The notes: generated by a model from the sequence alone, not told the origin. Positions 7,631 to 16,996 are shown, numbered from the stretch's first letter. The stretch: 54,862 bases of DNA from Deltaproteobacteria bacterium (GCA_020853705.1 JADYYK010000109.1:1-54862); one strand, 5' to 3'. Numbers and translations: made by a program.

Positions 7631-10489
7631 CTACGCGCCCAGCTCGCCGAGCATCTTCTCGAGGTCTTCGCCCTTCATGCCCAGGCGCTGGAAGATCCCG
7701 CGCGCCTCGGTGATGAGGCCGCGCCCGTTCGGCACCTCGCCGCGCTCGATCTTGTAGCGACCGAACCGGGCCAGCCCCTTGGCCAGCTCGGCCTCGTTGC
7801 CGAGCTCGCGGAACAGGCTGATGCCGCGGGTGAAGAAGTCCTCGGCCGGGGCCTTGCCGTCGCCCTCGGTGCTGTCGAACAGCGTGGCGGCGTGGACCTC
7901 ACCCAGCGCCAGCAGGGCGCGGCCGACATAGTCGCGCATGCCGGCGGTCTCGGCCACGCTGAGCGCCTGGATGCACATCTCGCGCGCCTTGTCGGTCTGA
8001 CCCGAGCGCAGCTCGAGCAGGCCGAGGTTGCGCGTGGCCTCGCTGGTCAGGCGGCGATCCTCGAGGTCCTTGGCCAGCGCCAGGGTCTCCTCCAGGCGCT
8101 GGCGCGCCTCCGAGGTCTTGCCCTCGTGCAGCGCCAGCTCGCCCAGGTTGTTGAGCACCAGCGCCTGCAGCGGCAGCGCGCCGATCTCCTCCGACACCTG
8201 CAGCGCCTGCTCCCAGTACTTGCGCGCCTGGCCCTTGTCGCCGCGCTCGAAGCCGAGCACGCCGAGGTTGTTCAGCGAGGTCACCACGCCGGCCTTGTCG
8301 TCGATGGCCCGGCGCAGCTCCAGGGCCTCGCCATAGCAGCCCTGGCTCTCGGTGAACAGGCCGCGGTCCTTCTGGATGTTGCCGACGTTCGACAGGGACA
8401 GCGCGATCGAGCGCTTGTCACCGAAGCGGCGGCGCTTCTCCAGCGCCTGCAGGCTGTGATCGAGCGCCTGGTCGTAGCGCCCCAGCAGCCACAGCACCTG
8501 GCCGATGTCGTCCAGGCTGCCGGCCACGCCGCGCTCGTCGCCGGCCTGCTGGAACAGCTCCAGGCCGCGGGTCAGGTACTCCAGGGCCAGGTTGAGGTCG
8601 GCCTTCTGCCGCCACACCCGCCCCATCTTGTTGAAGGCGACGGCGCCCTTGCTGCGCGAGGCCACCACCCATGACAGGCGCAGCATGCGCTCGAAGGCGC
8701 CCAGCGCGGCCTCGTAGTCGCCGCGCATGGCGTACACCGAGCCGAGGTCGTGCCACAGGTGCACGCGCGCCGCGATGTCGCCCTCGCCCAGGCACTGCAG
8801 CGCCTGGGCATACAGGCGGATGGCCTTCTCGTTGTAGAAGCGGGCGCGCGCGGCGTCACCGGCGCGGCGGTAGCGCGCCGCGGCCGACTCGCCGTCGCCG
8901 GCGCGCTCGAGGTGGCGCCCGACCTCCTCCTGGGCCTCCTCGCCGCGGCCCTCGGGCCGCAGCTCCAGCCACTGCGCGATCAGGCGGTGGTAGCGCCGGC
9001 GGGTCTGCTCGTCGATGCCCGACATGCCGGCCGAGCCCTTGCCGCTGTAGACCAGCTCCCACAGCGACGGGTAGGCGAAGCGGTACTCGCGCTCGCCGGG
9101 GATCTGCGAGGTCGGGTTCTCGGCGATGAACTCACGCTCGACCAGCTTGCCGAAGGCCTCGGCGGTGGCCACGCGGGTGGCGTCGCCGGCGACCGCGATC
9201 TCGCCCAGGGTGGGTCCGTCGGGATCGCCGCCGAGGGCGACCGCGCGCACCAGCGCGACCACGGCGTCGAGCCAGAACGCCGAGTCGCCGCAGGCCGCGG
9301 CCTTCTCCAGGAGGTCGCGCTCCGCGGGCGCCATGGCCGCGATGCGGGCGGCCAGGATCTCGTCGTGCGAGGCCGGCAGCGCGCGCTGGCGCATGGCGGC
9401 CTTGTCGACCAGCCAGCTGCCGCCGCCATAGCGGATGACGTCGCTCTCGAGGAGCAGGCGCACCAGCTCGAAGATCGAGCGCGGCGAGCCGCCCAGGCGA
9501 TCCTTGACGTGGCGCGCCAGGTCCGCGGGCGGTGGCTGCTCGGTCGGGGTCAAAAGCTCGGTGAGCAGCTTCTCCGACTCGTCGGGGCTGAGCGGGCCGA
9601 CCTCGACACGCTCCAGCGTGACGTCGCCCTCGCCGAAGGTGGGGTGGGCCTCGAACAGCGCGGGGCGCGCGGCGGCGACCAGCAGGACGCGCGCCGAGCC
9701 CAGCCCGGCGGCCAGGTACTGCAGCAGGTTGACGGTCTCGGGACCGGCGCGCTCGACGTCGTCGATGCCGATGAGCAGCGGCGTCTTGGCGGCGTCGGCG
9801 CCCAGGAAGCGGCGCAGCGCGATGAAGCTGCGCGCCTCCAGCTGCTGCGGGCTCTCGGCCAGCGGCTCCACGATGGGGCTCTTGGCGAAGGGCACCCGCA
9901 GCATGTGCGCCAGCAGGTGGCCGACCTCGGCCACCCGCGCGGCCGGCATGACCTCGCCGACGCCGGCCAGGATCTTGTCCTGGGCGTTGGCGATGGAGTC
10001 GAGCGCACCGATGCCGAAGCGCGCCGACAGCACGCGCACGAAGGGCGCGTAGGGCGGCTCCTGCGGGCCGAAGGCCTCGGTGGTCAGGATGCGCGCCTCG
10101 GGGGTCTGCGCCAGCGCGGTCTCGGCGAACTCGCGCAGCAGGCGCGACTTGCCCACGCCGGGCGGGCCGATCAGCGAGATGAAGGCCACCTCGTGGGCTG
10201 CCGCACAGCCGTTCCAGATCCGCATCAGGCGGTCGAGCGTGGTGCGTCGGCCCACGAAGCGCGGGCGCAGCGTGAAGATCGGGTTCTCCTCGATGAGATC
10301 CTTCTCGTCGAGCAGCTCCTCGCTGCCCAGCGCCGCTGGCACGCGCTCGGTGCGGCAGTCGCGACAGAGATCGTTGTCACCGGTCAGCACGGCGCCGCAG
10401 CCGAGGCAGTTTCTCGGCAACGCCACCGCACAGCGCTTGCACTTCTGCGCGCCGGGACGGTTCGAGCTCTCACACGAAGGACACTTCAT
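7631..10489 (-). CDS. Double zinc ribbon / AAA ATPase / TPR repeat protein
   Basis: 952 aa. Residues 1-46 contain four Cys pairs (CPSCESS, CKRCAVA, CLGCGAV, CRDCRTE), a double zinc ribbon. An AAA/ORC-type ATPase follows at about residues 75-400 with FVGRRTTLDRL, Walker A GPPGVGKSRLL and Walker B LLIGIDDVERAG. The C-terminal half (about residues 540-940) consists of TPR units such as AVAFNKMGRVWRQKADLNLA and SLDDIGQVLWLLGRYDQAL. This architecture is that of STAND-type signalling ATPases common in myxobacteria, sometimes fused to kinases; no kinase or effector domain is present here. It probably acts as a cytoplasmic scaffold or sensor. The zinc ribbon partner and the ligand are unknown. Confidence 0.88.
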   Translation of the reverse strand: MKCPSCESSNRPGAQKCKRCAVALPRNCLGCGAVLTGDNDLCRDCRTERVPAALGSEELLDEKDLIEENPIFTLRPRFVGRRTTLDRLMRIWNGCAAAHEVAFISLIGPPGVGKSRLLREFAETALAQTPEARILTTEAFGPQEPPYAPFVRVLSARFGIGALDSIANAQDKILAGVGEVMPAARVAEVGHLLAHMLRVPFAKSPIVEPLAESPQQLEARSFIALRRFLGADAAKTPLLIGIDDVERAGPETVNLLQYLAAGLGSARVLLVAAARPALFEAHPTFGEGDVTLERVEVGPLSPDESEKLLTELLTPTEQPPPADLARHVKDRLGGSPRSIFELVRLLLESDVIRYGGGSWLVDKAAMRQRALPASHDEILAARIAAMAPAERDLLEKAAACGDSAFWLDAVVALVRAVALGGDPDGPTLGEIAVAGDATRVATAEAFGKLVEREFIAENPTSQIPGEREYRFAYPSLWELVYSGKGSAGMSGIDEQTRRRYHRLIAQWLELRPEGRGEEAQEEVGRHLERAGDGESAAARYRRAGDAARARFYNEKAIRLYAQALQCLGEGDIAARVHLWHDLGSVYAMRGDYEAALGAFERMLRLSWVVASRSKGAVAFNKMGRVWRQKADLNLALEYLTRGLELFQQAGDERGVAGSLDDIGQVLWLLGRYDQALDHSLQALEKRRRFGDKRSIALSLSNVGNIQKDRGLFTESQGCYGEALELRRAIDDKAGVVTSLNNLGVLGFERGDKGQARKYWEQALQVSEEIGALPLQALVLNNLGELALHEGKTSEARQRLEETLALAKDLEDRRLTSEATRNLGLLELRSGQTDKAREMCIQALSVAETAGMRDYVGRALLALGEVHAATLFDSTEGDGKAPAEDFFTRGISLFRELGNEAELAKGLARFGRYKIERGEVPNGRGLITEARGIFQRLGMKGEDLEKMLGELGA

Positions 10490-10534
10490 CCGGCCCCCTG
10501 GCTACCCTTGAACAGCCCCGCTGTCAACCGGAAC

Positions 10535-11533
10535 TCAATCGTTACGAGCAGATGCGGCCTTGCACGCAGTTTCGAGCCGGGTCCGCCAGGCCTGACGCTG
10601 GGCGCTGATTTCGGCCGTCGGGCCCGGCGCGGGCTCGCCGCCCACCTTGGGGACGAAGAAGTGATCCAGGTTCACCACCTCGATGACCGGCTCGCTGGCG
10701 GCCAGGCGGCGGCAGTTCTCGGCCTGCAGATCGGCCAGCACCAGCGGGATGGCCTTGGCGGTCCACTTGTGGGTGTCGTGGAACAGCACCACGCCGCCGC
10801 TGTTCTTGAGGATGCCCTTGATGGCGGCCTTGTGGACCTTCTCGGTCTTGAACGGCTTCTTGGTGTCAGCGGAGTCGGACGACCACATCACGGTGGTCAG
10901 GCCGCGCTTGGCCAGCGCCTTGGCGATGCGCGGCGACACCGACCCGAACGGGGGCCGGAACAGGTAGGGGTAGCGGCCGGTCTCGCGCTCGATGAGCTCG
11001 GCGTTCTTGTCGATCTCCCACGACAGCTTGGGCTCCTGGGTCTGCGGCAGCACCAGGTGGTTCCAGGTGTGGTTGCCGATGAGGTGACCGCGCTTGACGA
11101 TCTCGGCCAGCGTCTCGCGGTTCTTCTGCGCGGTCTCGGACTTGCCGCCAAAGCGGTAGCCGCACACGAAGAAGGTCGCCTTGATGTTGTAGGCGTCGAG
11201 CGCGTCGAGGATGGCCGGCGTGTTGTGATAGTCGGGCCCGTCGTCGAAGGTGAAGGTGACGTGGTTCGCGGCCTTGAAGCCGGAGATGGACTTGCCGCCG
11301 TAGAAGGGGTCGGGCGGCGGTGATGGAGCAGGAGACGGTGACGGGGCTGGCGAGGCCGCTGGGACCGGCGAGGCCGAGGCGGCCGGCGAGGCGGACGGGG
11401 CCGGCGAGGCAGCCGGCGCGGCCGAAGTTGTCGGGGCCGCGGGGGAGGGGGTCGGCGAAACCTTCGCCGCTGGTCCAGCGTACGTGGGGCTGGCGAGGAG
11501 GATTGTGGTGACGATGGCCAGCCTGGTGCGCAC
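10535..11533 (-). CDS. Secreted polysaccharide deacetylase (NodB/CE4 family)
   Basis: 332 aa from a GTG at 11533; the frame is open further upstream but without plausible content. Signal peptide VRTRLAIVTTILLASPTYAG, then a Pro/Ala/Ser linker of about 60 residues, then the NodB domain. All five CE4 motifs are visible: TFDDGPD (base and metal Asp), GNHTWNH (metal His pair), RPPFGSVSP, SSDSAD and VVLFHDTH. These enzymes remove acetyl groups from chitin, peptidoglycan or other N-acetylated glycans outside the cytoplasm. The linker suggests tethering or spanning of the cell wall. It is divergent from the His-rich lipoprotein gene, with 39 bp between starts. Confidence 0.9.
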   Translation of the reverse strand: MRTRLAIVTTILLASPTYAGPAAKVSPTPSPAAPTTSAAPAASPAPSASPAASASPVPAASPAPSPSPAPSPPPDPFYGGKSISGFKAANHVTFTFDDGPDYHNTPAILDALDAYNIKATFFVCGYRFGGKSETAQKNRETLAEIVKRGHLIGNHTWNHLVLPQTQEPKLSWEIDKNAELIERETGRYPYLFRPPFGSVSPRIAKALAKRGLTTVMWSSDSADTKKPFKTEKVHKAAIKGILKNSGGVVLFHDTHKWTAKAIPLVLADLQAENCRRLAASEPVIEVVNLDHFFVPKVGGEPAPGPTAEISAQRQAWRTRLETACKAASARND

Positions 11534-11572
11534 GAATTCGAAGATAGCACGCGGTACTGCTAGGCTCCTCCT

Positions 11573-11794
11573 GTGCGCATCGTTCTCATCTTCATTGCAG
11601 GGCTGGCCCTGTCCCTGTCCGCGGTGGGCTGCTTGAAGGCCGACAAGACCTCGACCCGCCGACGCAGCACGGGGTCGCGCCACGCCAGGCACGAGCACAA
11701 GCACCGGCACCCGCACGGCTCGGGCGGCCACCATCACCATCCCCACGTGCACCCGCACATCGCCGGCCAGCTCGGCCACCACCACCCGTACTGA
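11573..11794 (+). CDS. Small histidine-rich lipoprotein
   Basis: 73 aa from GTG. Signal peptide MRIVLIFIAGLALSLSAVGC with a lipobox (SAVGC) at residues 16-20. The mature part begins with a basic segment, then holds 16 histidines in its last 40 residues, including HHHH and HHH. Metal binding (Ni, Zn, Cu or Co) at the membrane face is likely by composition. Its stop overlaps the start of the MsrQ-like gene as TGATG, so the two are translationally coupled. Not recognised as a named family. Confidence 0.75.
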   Translation: MRIVLIFIAGLALSLSAVGCLKADKTSTRRRSTGSRHARHEHKHRHPHGSGGHHHHPHVHPHIAGQLGHHHPY

Positions 11795-12402
11795 TGCTGC
11801 GGCGCTGGGCGCTGGTCGGGTGGGCGGCTGCGGCGCTGGCGGCGGCCAGCGCGCTGACGCTGGCGGCGCCCGGCGCGGGTGACGATCCCGAGCCCGGCAT
11901 TCGCGCGCTGATCCGCTTCACCGCCCGGCTGTCGCTGGGCCTGTTCCTGGTGGTGTTCGCGGCCTCGTCCTGGCAGAAGCTGGCGCCGTCGCGGCCGTCG
12001 CGCTGGGCGGTGCAGAACCGCCGCCACCTCGGGCTGGCGATGGCGCTGTCGCAGCTCGTGCATGCGATGGCCATCCTGATGCTGGCCAACCTGGACCCGG
12101 CGCGCTTCCGGCGCGGCCTCGGCCTGGGCACCGTGGGTGGGCTGACCACCTACCTCCTGATGATGCTGATGGTGGTGACCTCGTTCGACGGACCCACCCG
12201 GTGGCTGGGGCGCAAGCGCTGGCGCATCCTGCACAGCGCCGGGATGTACATGCTGGCGCTGACCTTCCTGGACCCCTATGGCGTCCGCACCGCGCGCGGG
12301 GTCGGGCTGGCGGTCCTGCCGACTGTGCTGCTGCTCGGCGTGCGGGCGCTGCGGCTGGCCGCGCGCCGCGGTCGGGCGAAGGTCATCGCGCGAAGCAGTT
12401 GA
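11794..12402 (+). CDS. MsrQ/YedZ-like heme membrane protein (ferric-reductase-like domain)
   Basis: 202 aa, about six membrane segments. The layout matches the heme-b subunit MsrQ: RRHLGLAMALSQLVHAMAI in one helix and GRKRWRILHSAGMYMLALTF in a later one, providing candidate axial histidines (QLVH, ILHS). MsrQ supplies electrons to the periplasmic methionine sulfoxide reductase MsrP, but no msrP is nearby. The partner here is instead the preceding His-rich lipoprotein, suggesting a metal or redox role in the periplasm; this is inference. The ATG shares its first base with the stop of the upstream gene. Confidence 0.75.
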   Translation: MLRRWALVGWAAAALAAASALTLAAPGAGDDPEPGIRALIRFTARLSLGLFLVVFAASSWQKLAPSRPSRWAVQNRRHLGLAMALSQLVHAMAILMLANLDPARFRRGLGLGTVGGLTTYLLMMLMVVTSFDGPTRWLGRKRWRILHSAGMYMLALTFLDPYGVRTARGVGLAVLPTVLLLGVRALRLAARRGRAKVIARSS

Positions 12403-12439
12403 CGCGCCCGCCCAGGTTTGCTACCAGATCCGGGCCTTT

Positions 12440-12516
12440 GGCAGGGTAGCTCAGTTGGTTAGAGCACACGGTTCATACTCGTGGTGTCGCGGGTTCGACT
12501 CCCGCCCCTGCTACCA
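12440..12516 (+). tRNA. tRNA-Met (CAT anticodon)
   Basis: Acceptor GGCAGGG pairs with CCCTGCT (G-U at position 1), D arm GCTC-AGTTGGTTA-GAGC, anticodon stem CACGG/TCGTG with loop TTCATAC, T arm GCGGG-TTCGACT-CCCGC, and an encoded ACCA end. The anticodon CAT, a G1-U72 pair and the overall resemblance to bacterial elongator tRNA-Met favour Met. tRNA-Ile2, which has a modified CAT, is not excluded. Confidence 0.93.
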
Positions 12517-12537
12517 AGATCGTCCGGAAAGACCGCG

Positions 12538-13332
12538 CTATTCGCAGTGCCACTTGGGCTTGGTGCCGCCGGCGCCGTCGGGGACGTCGATGTAGTGGCA
12601 GCCGGCGTTGCTGCTGCCGCCCGGCGAGCCCTCACCGGGCAGGCCGCCGTACCAGCCGGGCTGGTAGGTGCCGATGAAGCGCGGCACGATCATCAGGCGC
12701 GCGCCGACGCCGGTCGAGGTCACGCTGAGCTCGCGGCCATCCTTGTTGTCGACCGCGCCGGTGAAGCGCTCGACGCCGAGGCTGAACAGGGCCAGGCTGC
12801 GGGCCAGCCAGGCCGGGCGCCCGCCCACGCTGACGCCGGCGAACAGCACGCGGATGTCGGTCGTCCTGGCGTCGGCGTTCTTGCTCTCGGGGGCGACGCG
12901 GCCGCCGCCGTCGTACAGCCAGCTGTAGCTGACGGTGACGCGCTTCTGCAGCTTGGGCGAGATGAAGCCCGACGGGATGATGACGTCGCCGCGGAACACC
13001 GTGCCCTGGCCCGACATGCGCACCACCTCGTCGAAGGGGGCGATGCCGTCGGCGTTGAACGAGCCCGGCGAGACCCCGAGGCCGATGTTGGTCACCTTGG
13101 CGGGGATGTCGTAATAGAAGCCGATCTTGATGCCCAGCGACCAGCCGGCGCCGCCGCCCTCGACCACGGTGTCGGTGCTGCCAGGCACCGCGGGGTCGCG
13201 CGGGGTGACCACCTTCTGGCTCAGGCTGGGGTGGTAGGCGATGCCGCCCTCGAAGTAGCAGCCGGCCTGCAGTGACAGCGTGACCACGAGCGCGACCACG
13301 CTCGCGAGGGACAGCCTGCGAGCGGGTGACAT
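12538..13332 (-). CDS. Hypothetical lipoprotein
   Basis: 264 aa from the ATG at 13332, chosen because it places a signal peptide (MSPARRLSLASVVALVVTLS) and lipobox LQAGC directly at the N-terminus. The mature protein is rich in short beta-like stretches (GWSLGIKIGFYYDIPAK, VTVSYSWLYDGGG, LALFSLGVERF), so an outer-membrane-associated or beta-sandwich protein is possible. No family recognised. It follows the decaheme cytochrome on the same strand, with a strong hairpin between them, so it probably has its own promoter. Confidence 0.75.
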   Translation of the reverse strand: MSPARRLSLASVVALVVTLSLQAGCYFEGGIAYHPSLSQKVVTPRDPAVPGSTDTVVEGGGAGWSLGIKIGFYYDIPAKVTNIGLGVSPGSFNADGIAPFDEVVRMSGQGTVFRGDVIIPSGFISPKLQKRVTVSYSWLYDGGGRVAPESKNADARTTDIRVLFAGVSVGGRPAWLARSLALFSLGVERFTGAVDNKDGRELSVTSTGVGARLMIVPRFIGTYQPGWYGGLPGEGSPGGSSNAGCHYIDVPDGAGGTKPKWHCE

Positions 13333-13371
13333 TCGATCACTATACGGGAGGATGCGGGTAGGACGAAGCGA

Positions 13372-13403
13372 AGCACTGCCGGTCGCCATCGACCGGCAGT
13401 GCT
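13372..13403 (-). terminator. 14-bp perfect hairpin after the decaheme cytochrome gene
   Basis: AGCACTGCCGGTCG, loop CCAT, CGACCGGCAGTGCT. It begins 11 nt past the TAG stop of the cytochrome gene (minus strand). No clear T-tract follows, so it may act as a processing or stabilising hairpin rather than as a strong intrinsic terminator. Confidence 0.7.
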
Positions 13404-13413
13404 CGGGGGAGCG

Positions 13414-16400
13414 CTACTTGTGGACCTCGGAGATGGCCGCGAGCTTGCCGGGGCCGTGGCACAGCAGGCACTGCTCCTTCGGGGTCACCACGCTGAGCAC
13501 GGTGGCGCGCGGCGCGTAGAACTGGCCGCCGTTGGCGCGCATGTGATCCAGCGCGACCGAGCTGTCGTGGCAGGCCGAGCAGGCCGCGGTGATCGGGCTC
13601 TTGACCAGGGTGTCGTCGGTGGCCTGGCACGGCGTCCCGATGCTGCAGGTGGCCAGGGTCACGCTGCAGGTGGTGGTGGTGGGGTTGTTGGGGCTCTGGG
13701 TCTGGCAGGTGCACGGCGCGCCCACGCTGCAGGTCGTGCTGCCCTGCTTGCCGGTGGTGCTGACCACGCTGCACGGGTTGGCGGCGGTACACACGCACGG
13801 CGCGGCCTGGGTGCACACGGTGGCGCCCTGGGTGCCGCTGTTGCCGTCGGGCAGGGTCAGCGTGCGGTTGCTGGTCGAGAAGCCGAAGCCGTAGTCGACC
13901 TGGTTGTTGCCGTTGACGTAGGGCGAGATCGAGAACCAGCCGGTCGGGTTGAAGATCGGGTTGGTCTTGTAGAAGCCCTGCGCCGCGGTGCTGACCAGCA
14001 TGTTGGGGATGGCGGCGGCGTTGGCGGCCAGGCTGAAGTCATAGCCGCCGGCGACGTGGCAGGCCTGGCAGTTGTTGAGCGGCCCCGGGAACTCGACCTC
14101 ACCGAAGGTCAGGCCCGGCTGCGCCGCGTGCCAGTTGAAGTCGACGGTGCGCTTGCGGGCGCCGTGGATGGAGTGCACGAAGTCCTTCACGTTGGCCGAC
14201 CAGCCGCTGCTGGTGCGGTTGGGGTTGTGGCAGAACGAGCAGGTCGGGGCGTCGTTGCGCTGGCCGGCGTGGAACTGCGGATCGGCGCCCAGCGAGACGT
14301 GGCAGGTCAGACACTTGTTGTTGTCGACCACGGTGCGACGGCCGGTGTAGCCGGTGGCCACCTTCCAGGCGTCGTGCGCGGGCACGATGAGGCCGCCCTG
14401 CTTGGTGGTCGGGTTGTACGGGAAGCCGTTCACGTTGGTCTGCGTGAGCGGGATGGTCGAGCTCAGCGAGTAGGTGTAGCCGATACCGCCGGTCAGCATG
14501 GTGGCGTTGGGCGGGATGCGCACGTTGGTCAAGGTCAGGGTGTAGAAGCCGTTGGCGTCGCGCGTCATCGGCATGGTGCCGACGGTGGGGGCGGTCTGGG
14601 TCCAGATGGTCTTGATGTAGCCGCTGCCGGTGACGTTGAAGTCGGCCGGGTTGCGGATGCCGTCCTGCGGCACCGCGAAGGCGAAGTAGGCGCTCGGCGA
14701 GCCCACGAAGTTGGGCATCATCTCGGTCACGGTGCCCGCGGCGTAGGTCTGGAAGATGACGTCGGTCGGCGCGGCGCCGTTGACGCTCTCCTGGAACTTG
14801 AACTTGATCTGGGGCCGCTTGTCCGGCGTGATGGCGGCGTCATCGACCGCGGTCACGCTGCTGACCACGTAGCTGATGACGGTCGCGCCCGGGGGCACGA
14901 AGCCGGAGGCCGCCAGATAGGCCGCGTTGGTGTTGGCGTTGGTGCCGCCGTTGAGCGAGTTGTTCGGATCCGGCGGGGTCACCGGCATGTGGTGCACCGC
15001 GGTCAGCGACGGCGTGTGGCACATGGCGCAGGCGGTGTCGGGCTGCGGGCCCAGGCGGTGCTTGCAGGCGGCGGCGATCTCGGCGCGCGCGCTCAGCGAG
15101 TAGGTCTCGCCCGCCGAGATGAAGTTCGGGAAGTCACGCGCGCAGGTCGCCGCGGTGGCGGTGTTGGACACCACGTTGCAGACCCGGCCGCTGTTGGGGC
15201 CCGAGGTCATGGTCAGCAGGCCCCCGACGAACTGGTTGGCGGTCCAGGTCTTGGTGCTGTCGGTGACCACCTTGGTCGCGCCGGCGCCGGACATGGTGCC
15301 GGTCACGGTCAGCGCGGGCACCATCGCCGGCGGGTGCTCGCAGTTCGGCAGCGAGGTGCCGACGAAGTCGACCTGATCGTGGCACGAGCCGCAGGCAGCC
15401 TGGTTGGGGCGGGTGTAGGACTGCGCGCCCTGCGCGGCGCCCTTGTGGCAAGCGTCGCAGTTGCGGACGTCCTGCGGGTAGGTCGCCACGATGTTGTGGA
15501 AGGCGTTGGTCGGCTGGATCATGCGCGCGGCGTGGATGCGGTGCACGAAGGTGCCGGCCTGGGCGGCCTGGTTGGTGCGCGCCGGGTTGTGGCAGACGCC
15601 GCAGAAGTTGGCGTCGATGCGGCCGCTGCCGTGGAAGCCGGCCGAGGTGGTGCCCTCGGCGGTGAAGCCGCGGTGGCAGTTGTTGCAGTTCGCGGTCAGC
15701 GTGATCTCGCGCGGGGTCGGGGTGCCAACGCCGCTGGGGATGTAGTTGTGCTCGGCGTTGACGGCGGTGAAGCCGGCCGGGCTGGTGGCGTTGTTGAGGT
15801 CGGTCTGGCGCGAGGTCTGGATCCAGACCGTGTGGGTCAGCCCCATCTTGGCGGCGTCGTAGGTGACGGCCTTGTAGAGCACGCCGTTGGCGGTGCCCGC
15901 GGCGTTGGTCTGGGCCACGTCGGTGGCCGGGAAGGTGTAGGTGTAGTCACCGGCGTTGGCGCCGTTCTCGACCAGGGTGCCCTGGGCCGGCGTGCGCGTG
16001 GTCGAGCTGGTCGATGGGTCGGGGCTGTAGGTCGTGGGCTGGAAGGTGGTCAGCGCCGAGGTCGAGTTGGACGCCGTCAGCACGTTGTAGGGCAGGATGT
16101 TGTTGTTGGCGTCCTTGTCATGGTTCGACAGCGAGAAGCGCAGGCTCATGGGCAGGTTCAGCGAGTACACGCCGTTCCTGTCGACCGGGTTGCCGCGGCT
16201 GTCCTTCATGGTGAAGCGCACCGCGATGGGCGCGGTGGTGCTGACGCTCTTGACGGTGAGGGTGAGGCCGCTGCTGGACGACGAGATCCCGGTCGGGCCG
16301 TTGCACGCGTAGGTCGTCAGCGCGGCGTTGACCTCGGTGGCATCGAGCACGCCGGAGCTGTTGGCGTCGACGCCGGTCTCGATCTTCACGCCGCCGGTGG

Positions 16401-16752
16401 GGCAGTTGGCGCCTGCGGGCTCGGCGCTGGTCTTGACCAGCGAGCCGAGGCCTGGGGTGCCGATGGTGCCGCTGCAGATGTAGCGCGTCGCGGCGGCGTC
16501 GATCTCGGCCGCGTCGAGCGTGCCGTTGCGGTTGGCGTCGGGGCCGACCTCGACCTTGGTGCCGCCATTGGCGCAGTTGGCGCCTGCGGGCTCGACGGTG
16601 GTGTTGACGAGCGTGCTGACGCCGGTGGGCCCGGCTGTGCCGGGATCGCCAGCTGGTCCCGTGGAGCCCTCGCAGCCCAGCTGGATTGACGCGGGCAGCC
16701 ACAACGCCAGCACTCCAAGGATGAGGTTGGCTCTTCGTCCAATCGAGATCAT
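13414..16752 (-). CDS. OmcA/MtrC-type decaheme c-type cytochrome lipoprotein
   Basis: 1112 aa. The ATG at 16752 has a strong GGGGAGGG 8 nt upstream and gives a signal peptide ending in the lipobox SIQLGC. After a short collagen-like GPAGDPGTAG segment come two repeats with the pattern PAGANC..GG.K...G.D.N.NG.LD..E. Exactly ten CXXCH heme sites follow: CNNCH, CGVCH, CDACH, CGSCH, CAMCH, CLTCH, CSFCH, CQACH, CSACH and CLLCH, as in the OmcA/MtrC family that moves electrons across or at the outer membrane. Between hemes 8 and 9 there is a Cys-rich insertion (10 Cys in about 65 residues, e.g. TCSVGAPCTC, TCSIGTPC) not expected in the family. No porin or periplasmic partner gene adjoins it. Confidence 0.92.
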   Translation of the reverse strand: MISIGRRANLILGVLALWLPASIQLGCEGSTGPAGDPGTAGPTGVSTLVNTTVEPAGANCANGGTKVEVGPDANRNGTLDAAEIDAAATRYICSGTIGTPGLGSLVKTSAEPAGANCPTGGVKIETGVDANSSGVLDATEVNAALTTYACNGPTGISSSSSGLTLTVKSVSTTAPIAVRFTMKDSRGNPVDRNGVYSLNLPMSLRFSLSNHDKDANNNILPYNVLTASNSTSALTTFQPTTYSPDPSTSSTTRTPAQGTLVENGANAGDYTYTFPATDVAQTNAAGTANGVLYKAVTYDAAKMGLTHTVWIQTSRQTDLNNATSPAGFTAVNAEHNYIPSGVGTPTPREITLTANCNNCHRGFTAEGTTSAGFHGSGRIDANFCGVCHNPARTNQAAQAGTFVHRIHAARMIQPTNAFHNIVATYPQDVRNCDACHKGAAQGAQSYTRPNQAACGSCHDQVDFVGTSLPNCEHPPAMVPALTVTGTMSGAGATKVVTDSTKTWTANQFVGGLLTMTSGPNSGRVCNVVSNTATAATCARDFPNFISAGETYSLSARAEIAAACKHRLGPQPDTACAMCHTPSLTAVHHMPVTPPDPNNSLNGGTNANTNAAYLAASGFVPPGATVISYVVSSVTAVDDAAITPDKRPQIKFKFQESVNGAAPTDVIFQTYAAGTVTEMMPNFVGSPSAYFAFAVPQDGIRNPADFNVTGSGYIKTIWTQTAPTVGTMPMTRDANGFYTLTLTNVRIPPNATMLTGGIGYTYSLSSTIPLTQTNVNGFPYNPTTKQGGLIVPAHDAWKVATGYTGRRTVVDNNKCLTCHVSLGADPQFHAGQRNDAPTCSFCHNPNRTSSGWSANVKDFVHSIHGARKRTVDFNWHAAQPGLTFGEVEFPGPLNNCQACHVAGGYDFSLAANAAAIPNMLVSTAAQGFYKTNPIFNPTGWFSISPYVNGNNQVDYGFGFSTSNRTLTLPDGNSGTQGATVCTQAAPCVCTAANPCSVVSTTGKQGSTTCSVGAPCTCQTQSPNNPTTTTCSVTLATCSIGTPCQATDDTLVKSPITAACSACHDSSVALDHMRANGGQFYAPRATVLSVVTPKEQCLLCHGPGKLAAISEVHK

Positions 16753-16996
16753 TTGTCGTCCCTCCCCATTTTCGACCACGGACCCTGGCGGAGTCCCGTC
16801 AGCTGTGGCCTCAGGTCGCAGGCTGCACCTTTACCAGAAGAGGTTCTTGACGGGGATCAATTTGCCCAGAAGAAAAGCGCAGCGCTGTTGTAAGCGGACC
16901 GTGGCAGTTTTGCGGGCACCAGTGTTGACGCGGGGCTGGCGTCGGCGGCAAAGCGTGCCACGGTGTGGGCAGTGGGGGAGTGGAGTGAGGTGCAGG

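Noticed and set aside
12440..12516. tRNA-Ile2 instead of tRNA-Met
   Set aside because: The CAT anticodon allows both, but the G1-U72 acceptor and overall likeness to elongator tRNA-Met favour Met; not fully excluded.
13399..16689. Long plus-strand open frame of about 1096 codons
   Set aside because: It is antisense to the decaheme cytochrome, which has ten CXXCH sites, a lipobox and a good ribosome site. The antisense frame is open only because of extreme GC bias.
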